Position numbers and translations under genes: made by a program. A stretch of 22,501 bases of DNA from the NCBI GenBank assembly GCA_002424525.1, contig DIKJ01000020.1, positions 1 to 22,501 of the forward strand, read 5' to 3'. The notes beneath the pieces are model-generated. The model worked only from the letters and a program-made list of their open reading frames with translations. It did not search any database and was not told the DNA's origin. Of the stretch, positions 1 to 6,120 are shown piece after piece. The DNA comes from Bacteroidales bacterium UBA5621 (lineage in GTDB: Bacteria > Bacteroidota > Bacteroidia > Bacteroidales > VadinHA17). Numbering within the stretch: position 1 is the first letter of the stretch; the number at the start of each line of letters is the position of its first letter.

Positions 1-262
1 CGTTATGCCCATCCACAACCGCCGTTGTCGGGCTCTCCCTTACAATCTCAAACCTTGTGACAGGATTGAGAATACCATCTTTAATTCGGTCAAGATAAAT
101 GTTCTTCAGGCGGTTTGCCCCGTGGGAATCAAACCCGAGCCTGTCGGCCCACAGCAGAACGTCAGCAACAATCCCGGCATCCTCAGGAGGAATGCCTGCT
201 TTCACCATGACAGACTCCATGAATCTCTCAACCACTTCGAATTCAATGTATTTATGCACCAT
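1..262 (-). CDS. Malate/L-lactate dehydrogenase family (Ldh2-type), 5' part only
   Basis: Reading the minus strand from ATG at 262-260 gives 87 codons that run off the left edge of the window. The peptide begins MVHKYIEFEVVERFMESVMV and continues with a stretch containing ADRLGFDSHGANRL and VVDGHN. The xDxxGxxSHGxxRL pattern and a following VVDG are hallmarks of the N-terminal helical region of the Ldh2/MDH2 family, which are NAD(P)-dependent 2-hydroxyacid oxidoreductases unrelated to classical Rossmann lactate dehydrogenases. Substrates in the family include malate, lactate, ureidoglycolate and sugar-acid derivatives, so the precise substrate cannot be told from this part. The start is supported by a purine-rich AAAGAGA about 8 bases upstream and a TAACTTTG promoter element further up. 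About three quarters of the gene is outside the window. Confidence 0.85.
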   Translation of the reverse strand, partial: MVHKYIEFEVVERFMESVMVKAGIPPEDAGIVADVLLWADRLGFDSHGANRLKNIYLDRIKDGILNPVTRFEIVRESPTTAVVDGHN

Positions 263-306
263 CAGGATCTCTTTTTATATTATGGTTAATAATGTTTTGC
301 CTGACT

Positions 307-314
307 CAAAGTTA
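307..314 (-). promoter_or_regulatory. Bacteroidota-type -7 promoter element for the Ldh2-family gene
   Basis: On the minus strand this octamer reads TAACTTTG, a perfect match to the Bacteroidota -7 consensus TAnnTTTG. It lies about 45 bases upstream of the ATG at 262, giving a plausible 5' UTR of about 38 bases. No clear TTTG -33 box is seen. The assignment is an inference from motif and position. Confidence 0.4.
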
Positions 315-381
315 AAACTAAATGTCGTTTAAAAAAAACCAGCTATCTTAAGAGTTCGTTTTTATGGGATACCGCTGAGAG

Positions 382-1509
382 ATGAAAGGACCAGCAATTT
401 CACTGATACTGAATTATATTCTTTCTTTAACCCTGTTTGCATTTGTAGCAGGAACAACCGTCATCCATGGGCAGGTTCTGCAGAATCGTGCTGCCCAGGA
501 TATGATTAAGTCGGGTATTGATAATATTTATAATCTCGAATTCGAGACTGCTGAGAGGGTGCATTCAAGGCTGGAGGCGATGTATCCCGGACATCCGGTT
601 ATTCTGCTTTTTAACGGCATGATGACATACTGGAAAAACTACCCTCTTGTTCCGGGCTCAGAAGGCCGGACCTCTTTTGAGGCCGATCTGCGAAATTGCA
701 TTCAGTTGTGTGAACGGGAAGAGTATCCGCCTGAATATGAAGCCGAGATCACACTGGCAAATATATGCGCGAGAGGATTACTTCTGCTGTTTTATTCCGA
801 TAACGACATGAGCATGAGTGTAATACCTCTTGCCGTCGGAACATATAAATACGTGATGAGATCTTTTGAACTGGCCTCCGCATATGCTGACTTTTACTAT
901 TTCACGGGATTGTATAATTACTACCGCGAAGCTTATCCTCGGTTTTACCCGGTTTACAGAGCTCTGGCCGCACCTTTTCCGCGTGGCGATGAGGTTAAGG
1001 GGCTGACGGAGCTGGCAAAGGCGGCTGAATCTGCAATATTTCTGAGCGCTGAATCATATTTTATTCTTTCCTGGATATACAACGGATATGCAAACGATTT
1101 TATAAAATCAGCGTTATACAGCAAGATCCTGGCCGGCCGTTATCCTGAGAACCTTTTGTTCAGGGCTTATCATATCAGGAACCTTCTTCTCCTGAAAAGA
1201 TATAACGAGGCTGAAGAGATCATTAGTTCAACCGGTAAGACAGATAACAGATTCTTTAATGCTCAGCTGATGGTTTTTAATGGTATACTCCAGGAAAAGA
1301 AATACAGGAATTATACCCGTGCCCGCGAACTGTATGAAGAGGGGATAGGCGATCTGGTACTGATTGGCAGTTATGCCAATGAGTTTGCTGCCTATGCCTA
1401 TTACGGATTAAGCCGAATCAGCGACTTTACGGGCTACAAAACCGGAAAGAGGATTTACCGTAAAAAAGGGAACGATCTTGCAGATTTTAAAAAGGTGAAC
1501 TTTGATTAA
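382..1509 (+). CDS. Secreted TPR-like hypothetical protein
   Basis: This gene encodes 375 residues that start with a signal peptide: MKG, a hydrophobic stretch to about residue 27, then a likely cleavage near HGQ. The mature part is helical and contains degenerate tetratricopeptide-like helical pairs, for example NLEFETAERVHSRLEAMYPGH (about 48-68), KSALYSKILAGRYPE (about 240) and RYNEAEEIISS (about 270). It probably acts in the periplasm as a helical-repeat scaffold, but I recognise no specific family and infer no function. The only in-frame ATG upstream (364) meets a stop after four codons, so 382 is the start. No good Shine-Dalgarno is present. It is convergent with mnmE and is followed ten bases after its stop by the left copy of the 20-bp repeat. 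Confidence 0.75.
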   Translation: MKGPAISLILNYILSLTLFAFVAGTTVIHGQVLQNRAAQDMIKSGIDNIYNLEFETAERVHSRLEAMYPGHPVILLFNGMMTYWKNYPLVPGSEGRTSFEADLRNCIQLCEREEYPPEYEAEITLANICARGLLLLFYSDNDMSMSVIPLAVGTYKYVMRSFELASAYADFYYFTGLYNYYREAYPRFYPVYRALAAPFPRGDEVKGLTELAKAAESAIFLSAESYFILSWIYNGYANDFIKSALYSKILAGRYPENLLFRAYHIRNLLLLKRYNEAEEIISSTGKTDNRFFNAQLMVFNGILQEKKYRNYTRARELYEEGIGDLVLIGSYANEFAAYAYYGLSRISDFTGYKTGKRIYRKKGNDLADFKKVNFD

Positions 1510-1518
1510 CGCTCTTAC

Positions 1519-1538
1519 TCTATTTACCGATACAGAAA
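1519..1538. repeat. Left copy of 20-bp direct repeat (orphan mnmE 3'-end; candidate att site)
   Basis: TCTATTTACCGATACAGAAA occurs here and, identically, at 3047-3066, where it is the end of mnmE. Read on the minus strand this copy still encodes an MnmE-like tail: codons spelling ENIFCIGK then TAG, against DNIFRNFCIGK then TAG in the real gene, which is a three-codon gap. There is no mnmE body upstream of this copy, so the tail is an orphan. Duplicated gene 3' ends of this kind are the usual footprint of site-specific integration. The mnmE (trmE/thdF) 3' end is the established target of SGI1-family islands. Confidence 0.6.
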
Positions 1539-1729
1539 ATATTTTCTATTGAATATCTGTCTTTTATGAATGGTAGGTACAAATAAGGTACAGGTTTTTT
1601 TTGCCTAGGTATACGATACCCTGAAATAAATTTTGTAGGATTCGCGAAATGAATCTATCTTCATTGCAACAGTTACACGCACAGCTGGAAGGGTATGCGC
1701 CCTTTGCTCTGCACGCTCTCGGCCCACGG
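1539..1729. other. Non-coding stretch inside the repeat-bounded segment
   Basis: No credible gene is visible. The overlapping short reading frames on both strands have compositions that match no family I know. The stretch contains a GGTAT-ACG-ATACC mini-palindrome around 1609-1621 and a run of eight or nine T near 1593-1601. It separates the orphan mnmE tail from the decayed FISUMP fragment and is probably decayed DNA. Confidence 0.4.
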
Positions 1730-1919
1730 TCAATCCTTAACGCAACGGATAGAAAAACCACTGGCTTTCTGTCGGGAACCGTTGCTGAAAGAAGTATTAT
1801 CAGAGAACATTACCCAATGGTAGGCATGATTTAAAGAGCTCTGCCAATACGGAGTTGCAGTCCACCATCTTGATTACAGCAAACTCACTTATATTGACCA
1901 GGGCTGTTTGGTCCCGGTC
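1730..1919 (-). pseudogene. Decayed C-terminal fragment of a second FISUMP-domain protein
   Basis: From 1867 down to a TGA at 1732-1730 the minus strand encodes 45 residues beginning WWTATP and ending GFSIRCVKD. These are the two most conserved signatures of the C-terminal half of the FISUMP (Fibrobacter succinogenes major paralogous) domain. The intact neighbour has WWTSTP and GFYIRCIKD at the same spacing. Just upstream, 1919-1869 in another frame encodes RDQTALVNISEF, which aligns to the preceding part of the domain, so a one-base frameshift (extra base near 1868) separates the two pieces. No start, signal peptide or N-terminal half remains. It lies directly downstream of the intact FISUMP gene on the same strand, suggesting a tandem pair in which this member decayed. 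Confidence 0.7.
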
Positions 1920-1942
1920 GTTTCGTGTGCGTCTGGGCGCAC

Positions 1943-2659
1943 TTAATCTTTAATGCAACGTATGTAAAAACCATCAATTTTATTACTACCATATCTGTCT
2001 ATGGTACTTACAGTATAGGTTAATCCTCGGTCCCATCCTTGAGTGTCTGATTTTGGTGTGGATGTCCACCAATAAGATTCTTGCCCGAGAGAAACAAAAG
2101 CACCGGATTTGTTAAGATAACCACCCGGGAGTGCTGTAAATTTGCTTGAATTCGTTGCCCCCGCATTTGGACTTGTCCAATGAGCAGTTCCTATCTCTTT
2201 TAACATTCCGCCCTCAATGGTTCCTCTGAACCCGACATCATCCGCTTCAGCCTGCGACATTCCAAGAGTAACTTCCATCTGTTTCCATTCGTTATCAGAG
2301 GGAACGTGCCATCCGGCAGGGCAAAGCTTTCCACTATTTACAGCATTCCAATTATACATTGCTCCATAAATTGCCCTGTTGCTGACATCATTATTATACC
2401 AGCAATAACCGGTCGTTGTCAGGTTAATCCAATCATTTGAATTTGCTACATTAGGGATTGACGTACCATTGTTCAAATTTGTGGTTTTCAGGTTTTCAGC
2501 CATCCAAGTCTGGGTGCCGATGACTACCGTCTTATAGACATTGCCGTCAATATCCGTAACGGTCAGGGAGTCTTCATCTTTCTTACAGCCGGTTACCAGT
2601 AGTGAAACCGTTGCAACCAGCACAAGCAGGTAAACCGGGAATTTAGGATTCTTTTTCAT
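1943..2659 (-). CDS. FISUMP-domain lipoprotein
   Basis: This gene encodes 238 residues with a lipoprotein signal: hydrophobic residues 9-24, lipobox LVTGC with the lipidated Cys at 25, then a charged KKDEDS linker. The remainder is one FISUMP domain. It opens with DIDGNVYKTVVIGTQTWMAENLKT (given here in outline), has YGAMYNWNA and CPAGWHVPSDNEW in the middle, and ends YWWTSTP and GFYIRCIKD. The domain is widespread in multiple paralogues in Bacteroidota and Fibrobacteres, is surface- or periplasm-exposed, and has no established biochemical role. The gene lies alone within the segment bounded by the 20-bp repeats and is followed by a decayed paralogue fragment. There is no Shine-Dalgarno, and I found no consensus promoter in the AT-rich upstream DNA. 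Confidence 0.85.
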   Translation of the reverse strand: MKKNPKFPVYLLVLVATVSLLVTGCKKDEDSLTVTDIDGNVYKTVVIGTQTWMAENLKTTNLNNGTSIPNVANSNDWINLTTTGYCWYNNDVSNRAIYGAMYNWNAVNSGKLCPAGWHVPSDNEWKQMEVTLGMSQAEADDVGFRGTIEGGMLKEIGTAHWTSPNAGATNSSKFTALPGGYLNKSGAFVSLGQESYWWTSTPKSDTQGWDRGLTYTVSTIDRYGSNKIDGFYIRCIKD

Positions 2660-2873
2660 ACGGTCATTGAATTAAAGGTTATTCCATTTAAAGAAATGTT
2701 TTTGGGATATTACTGTACCACGGAGGTATAATTTGTTCTAATATATAAAAAAAAATAACATCATAATATTAGTAAAGCATTTTATGATAAAAAATTAAAT
2801 CATCTGCTTTCTGTTGAACACCATAAAACTGGAATCCTTCGGATTTCGATCTGCTAAATGCTGAATTACAGTG
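2660..2873. other. AT-rich intergenic DNA upstream of the FISUMP gene
   Basis: About 210 bases with long A/T runs (for example 2747-2758). It presumably carries the promoter of the FISUMP lipoprotein gene, but no TAnnTTTG element is visible on the minus strand. No RNA gene or repeat is seen. Confidence 0.3.
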
Positions 2874-3047
2874 CTATATGTTGTTGGAATCAATTATATT
2901 ATTGATCTTAGCCTGGCCGCTTATGTCAATAAAGATCATCCCGGCAACAATTATACTATCAATCTGGTCTTCATGAATCAGCCGGTCCAACACCAGCCTG
3001 TTAATGCCATATTTTCTGCTGAACTGGCATTTAGTTATTGTATTTAT
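2874..3047 (-). pseudogene. Start-less frame resembling a small excisionase-like HTH protein
   Basis: Directly after the mnmE stop codon, in the same frame on the minus strand, 57 codons remain open to a TAG at 2876-2874. The peptide contains CQFSRKYGINRLVLDRLIHE followed by DQIDSIIVAGMIFID. This resembles the HTH_17/Xis-like layout in which a helix-turn-helix (xKYGIxRxxLxRLI) is followed by a short wing ending in a G-x-x-x-ID strand. No ATG, GTG or TTG is available at a sensible place, so it is a remnant, a read-through frame or chance. An excisionase-like piece beside a putative attachment site would fit a mobile-element relic. The resemblance is by eye only. Confidence 0.25.
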
Positions 3048-3066
3048 CTATTTACCGATACAGAAA
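3047..3066. repeat. Right copy of 20-bp direct repeat (mnmE 3' end; candidate att site)
   Basis: This copy is identical to 1519-1538. It covers the last six codons of mnmE, including the catalytic CIGK motif, the TAG stop and one further base. Sequence identity stops immediately on either side except for the in-frame resemblance described for the left copy. The repeats bound 1508 bases containing the FISUMP genes. Confidence 0.6.
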
Positions 3067-4451
3067 TTCCTGAAGATATTATCTAAGATTTCGTCGCTTG
3101 TGATCTCCCCGGTGACCTCCCCCAGATAATGGATAGCCTGCCTCAGGTCAATGGCGATCAGATCCTCAGGCAACTTTTCATCAATTCCCGAAATGATCCT
3201 GCCAAGGCTTTTTGAAACATTAATCATCGCTTCATAATGCCTTATATTAGTAATAATTACATCGTCTGATTTTAATTTTTTCTTTACTGCCAGATCATCG
3301 ACTTCCCGGCGCAGTTCATCAAGTCCGGTTCTTTGCTTTGCCGAAATAAAAAGGAGCAGCTCATCCTCCTGAGTTATGATCTGCTCCTTTAATGAGGCTA
3401 CTCCGCCTGATGATAACAGGTCACTTTTATTGATCAGAATTATCAGTGAAGTTCCTGATCCCTTAAGGATATCCCTTACATTGCTTATCCGCCGGTTTAT
3501 CGGCCCTGCCTCATCAAGGATGTCATCTACAAACAGTACCACCGATGATTGCCCGATCTTTTCGTGTGTCTTCCGGATCCCCAGGTTTTCAATCACATCT
3601 GAAGTATCTCGTAAGCCGGCAGTATCTGTAAACCTGTATTCCACACCGTTAATAATAATAGTATCTTCAATGGTATCCCTGGTTGTACCGGGTATCTCCG
3701 AAACAATAGCCCTCTCTTCATTAAGCAGTGCATTGAGCAGTGTCGATTTGCCCGAGTTGGGCTTGCCTATTATTGCTACAGGGATGCCGTTCTTTATCGC
3801 ATTACCAACACTGAAAGACGAAGCAAGATCATCCGTCAGTCCTTTTGCCTCCATTATGATCTTCATGAGTTCCTGCCGGTCTGCAAATTCCACATCTTCC
3901 TCGCCGAAATCGAGCTCGAGCTCAATAAGTGAGGCAAACCTCAACAGCACCGATCTCAGCTTTGCGATTTTGGCCGAGAATCCTCCGCGCATCTGGTTCA
4001 TTGCGATATCGTGTGAGGCTTTTGAGGATGAGGCAACCAGATCAGCCACAGCTTCAGCCTGCGAGAGATCCATTTTTCCGTTGAAGAATGCCCTCTGCGT
4101 GAATTCGCCGGGCAGTGCAGCAATTGCCCCGTACCTGAGAAGCAGCTCAAGCACCCTGGTGATAATATACTTTGATGCATGGCAGGAGATCTCAACAGAG
4201 TCCTCGCCGGTGTAAGAGCGGGGGGCCCTGAAAACTGTTAATAACACCTCGTCGATTATTTCTAATCCATCCCGTATCTCCCCATGAATAACCATGTTCC
4301 CGGGTTGTTTGTTGATATCCAGAGTCTTATCAGACGCGAAGAATACCCTTTCAGTAATGGTAAAACTTTGCGGACCACTCATCCTGATAACCGCTATTGC
4401 CCCGCCGGCTGAGGTTGCCGGTGCACATATAGTCTCTCCCTTCCTTAGCAT
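3048..4451 (-). CDS. mnmE: tRNA uridine-5-carboxymethylaminomethyl(34) synthesis GTPase MnmE
   Basis: This is a 467-residue protein, close to the usual MnmE length. With MnmG it installs the carboxymethylaminomethyl group on wobble U34 of tRNAs reading NNA/NNG codons, using a methylene-folate and GTP hydrolysis in the cytoplasm. The N-terminal folate-binding domain starts with ETICAPATSAGGAIAVIR. The embedded G domain has the P-loop GKPNSGKS (229-236), G2 TTRDT (256-260), G3 DTAG (276-279), G4 NKSD (341-344) and G5 SAK (370-372). The helical domain ends in NFCIGK with the catalytic Cys464. All key residues are present. The gene stands alone, divergent from the sterol-reductase-family gene, with a TAATTTTG promoter element just upstream. 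Its last codons form the right copy of the 20-bp repeat that recurs 1.5 kb away. Confidence 0.97.
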   Translation of the reverse strand: MLRKGETICAPATSAGGAIAVIRMSGPQSFTITERVFFASDKTLDINKQPGNMVIHGEIRDGLEIIDEVLLTVFRAPRSYTGEDSVEISCHASKYIITRVLELLLRYGAIAALPGEFTQRAFFNGKMDLSQAEAVADLVASSSKASHDIAMNQMRGGFSAKIAKLRSVLLRFASLIELELDFGEEDVEFADRQELMKIIMEAKGLTDDLASSFSVGNAIKNGIPVAIIGKPNSGKSTLLNALLNEERAIVSEIPGTTRDTIEDTIIINGVEYRFTDTAGLRDTSDVIENLGIRKTHEKIGQSSVVLFVDDILDEAGPINRRISNVRDILKGSGTSLIILINKSDLLSSGGVASLKEQIITQEDELLLFISAKQRTGLDELRREVDDLAVKKKLKSDDVIITNIRHYEAMINVSKSLGRIISGIDEKLPEDLIAIDLRQAIHYLGEVTGEITSDEILDNIFRNFCIGK

Positions 4452-4477
4452 TATTGCTTACTTTTATCCCTGGTGCA

Positions 4478-4485
4478 CAAAATTA
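4478..4485 (-). promoter_or_regulatory. -7 promoter element for mnmE
   Basis: On the minus strand this reads TAATTTTG, a perfect TAnnTTTG. It lies 27 bases upstream of the mnmE ATG (4451), implying a leader of about 20 bases. No clear -33 box is visible. It sits in the 114-base divergent region shared with the next gene. Confidence 0.4.
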
Positions 4486-4565
4486 GAATTTAAAACCCTA
4501 CTTTCCTGTTGCATGTTAGAAAAATAATCCTAAAATTCACGGCTTTAATTTTTTATCGTGTTATC

Positions 4566-5645
4566 ATGGATAAAATCTTTGGATTTATTGCGCCGGTCCT
4601 GATCTTTTTACTGATCCTCCTATTAAATGCGGTATTGCCGGGCAAATGGGTCATCGGGTACATAAAAAGACCTGGCACCGATGAAAGAATGAAATATCAC
4701 ATAAATGGGATTTACGTTTTCCTGGTGCTTGTCCTGTTGTGGTTTATTCTTGGATATTCGGGTATCGTTCCATTTGATTTTCTGTATAATTACCGGTGGT
4801 ACGGGCTTGCCGGAGCATTCATCACCGGAATGATTTTTTCTATCGCTGTCGTTCTGCCCTTTCCGAAAGTCAGAAAGTCGTTCCTTGCAGATCTTTTTCT
4901 TGGCAGAAAAGAGAACATTCAGATACTGAAGGGGCGGATCGATCTGAAAATGTGGCTCTATCTGGCAGGTGCCATCATGCTTGAGCTGAATGTTTTGAGT
5001 TTCACAGCTCATCATCTGATCACTTACGGAGAACTGGCTTCCCCCGGCATTCTTCTGTCTGCTGCATTGATCACTTATTTTGTTGTTGACTATCTGATAT
5101 TTGAAAAGGTTCACCTTTATACTTATGATATCTTCGCGGAACGGGTTGGCTTCAAGCTTGGCTGGGGCTGTCTCGTTTTTTATTCATACTTCTATGCAAT
5201 TGCTTTATGGTCAACAGCAGCTTTGCCTGATCCCGGCACACCGGTCTGGCTGCTGGTAATTTATATCGCCATTTTTCTGTCAGGCTGGATCCTGGCGCGC
5301 GGCGCCAATATGCAGAAGTATTTCTTCAAAAGGCACCCCGACAAACCCTTCCTGGGCATTGTCCCTGAGGTTATTACAGATAGAAAAAACAGACTGCTCG
5401 TGAATGGTTTCTGGGGAATAAGCCGCCATATCAACTATGCCGGCGAAGTTTTAATGGCTACCGGGATCGTGCTCTGCACCGGATATCCGGGAATGATATG
5501 GCCATGGCTCTACCCTCTCTATTATGTTCTTCTTCTGTCGACCCGCCAGTACTATGATGATAAGAGATGCGCATTGAAATACGGGGATCTGTGGGCTGAA
5601 TATGTCAGAAAGGTCCGGTACCGGATAATCCCGTATATCTACTGA
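4566..5645 (+). CDS. Sterol reductase family (ERG4/ERG24-like) membrane protein
   Basis: This gene encodes 359 residues from ATG 4566. A TTG 57 bases upstream would extend it, but the ATG gives a clean start into the first membrane helix. About eight to ten hydrophobic segments are visible. The C-terminal third matches the NADPH-dependent C14/C7 sterol reductase family: YDIFAERVGFKLGWG, then RGANMQKYFFKRHP, then GFWGISRHINYAGE, then DDKRCALKYGDLWAEYVRKV, and finally YRIIPYIY. The reaction in eukaryotes is reduction of a sterol ring double bond. In a bacterium without visible sterol genes the substrate could be another polycyclic or isoprenoid lipid, so function is inferred only to family level. 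It faces mnmE divergently and the SDR remnant convergently, and there is no operon partner. Confidence 0.8.
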   Translation: MDKIFGFIAPVLIFLLILLLNAVLPGKWVIGYIKRPGTDERMKYHINGIYVFLVLVLLWFILGYSGIVPFDFLYNYRWYGLAGAFITGMIFSIAVVLPFPKVRKSFLADLFLGRKENIQILKGRIDLKMWLYLAGAIMLELNVLSFTAHHLITYGELASPGILLSAALITYFVVDYLIFEKVHLYTYDIFAERVGFKLGWGCLVFYSYFYAIALWSTAALPDPGTPVWLLVIYIAIFLSGWILARGANMQKYFFKRHPDKPFLGIVPEVITDRKNRLLVNGFWGISRHINYAGEVLMATGIVLCTGYPGMIWPWLYPLYYVLLLSTRQYYDDKRCALKYGDLWAEYVRKVRYRIIPYIY

Positions 5646-5664
5646 AAAGATCTGAAAAGGAGCT

Positions 5665-5982
5665 TTACCCTAATATCTGATTGTCAATCCCGTACATTTT
5701 ACGGGTTGTATCTCCCATAATGTTTACTGCTGTTTTCAGCGGGATTATTCTGTGCATGAAGAATGATGCGATCCTGTTGCCCCTTCCGGTTATAAAGGAG
5801 GGTTGCTTCCCCAGTCGTCTGAAGCACTCAACTGCTACCTGCTCCGGACTAAGGACTGCAGGTGAAAAAAGGCTTGTTTTTGCCGGACGGGAATTGATGT
5901 AACCGGGCGTCGATGTGGCGCCTATTCCTTCAGAGGCACCGGCAACCAGCGCTTTTCCTCCGTATTTTTCCCTTTGTCCCAT
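5665..5982 (-). pseudogene. Short-chain dehydrogenase with large in-frame internal deletion
   Basis: The open frame encodes only 105 residues, against about 260 for the family. The first 22 residues (MGQREKYGGKALVAGASEGI and onward) are the beta1 strand and glycine-rich NAD(P) loop of an SDR. The sequence then jumps within about three residues to TPGYINS and continues as a normal SDR C-terminal tail, including SPEQVAVECFRRLGKQPSFI, GRGNRIASFFMHRI and NIMGDTTRKMYG. The cofactor-binding middle and the catalytic Ser-Tyr-Lys block are all missing, so it cannot be an active SDR. The join keeps the frame and has no stop codons, which points to a single recent deletion. TATATTCG, one base off the -7 consensus, lies just upstream of its ATG. 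Treat it as a pseudogene unless the deletion is shown to be an assembly error. Confidence 0.75.
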
Positions 5983-6013
5983 ACACGAATATAGTTTAAT
6001 TTGAAGTGCAATC

Positions 6014-6044
6014 TTGACATCTTGTGATTTAAATGCTACTTTTA
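6014..6044 (+). promoter_or_regulatory. Candidate promoter for the 6121-8207 gene pair
   Basis: TTG at 6014-6016 is followed 20 bases later by TACTTTTA at 6037-6044, seven of eight positions of TAnnTTTG. The spacing suits the Bacteroidota -33/-7 arrangement. It implies a start near 6050 and a leader of about 70 bases. Confidence 0.35.
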
Positions 6045-6120
6045 ATTAGGGATTCTCAGGTTAATCCCGGGAGTCCGATGACATAACTTTAAAAAATAAT
6101 TCTTTGTTAATCTGATCATT

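Noticed and set aside
1649..1834. 61-residue plus-strand frame (and a 65-residue minus-strand frame at 1564-1761)
   Set aside because: Both overlap the minus-strand FISUMP remnant or decayed DNA, match no family and have no ribosome site. The third frame explains 1730-1867.
1926..1942. Hairpin GTGCG-TCTGGG-CGCAC just after the FISUMP stop
   Set aside because: Five-base stem and no T-run on the minus strand, so it is not a convincing intrinsic terminator. It lies in the decayed FISUMP copy.
2871..3086. 71-residue plus-strand frame
   Set aside because: It is antisense to the mnmE 3' end and to the HTH-like minus-strand frame, and it shows no recognisable domain or signal.
3376..4215. 279-residue plus-strand frame inside mnmE
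   Set aside because: It is a serine/proline-rich antisense shadow of the clearly recognised mnmE gene.
4509..4565. TTG-initiated extension of the sterol-reductase-family protein by 19 residues
   Set aside because: ATG 4566 gives a normal start into the first membrane helix, and the extension has no ribosome site or family match.
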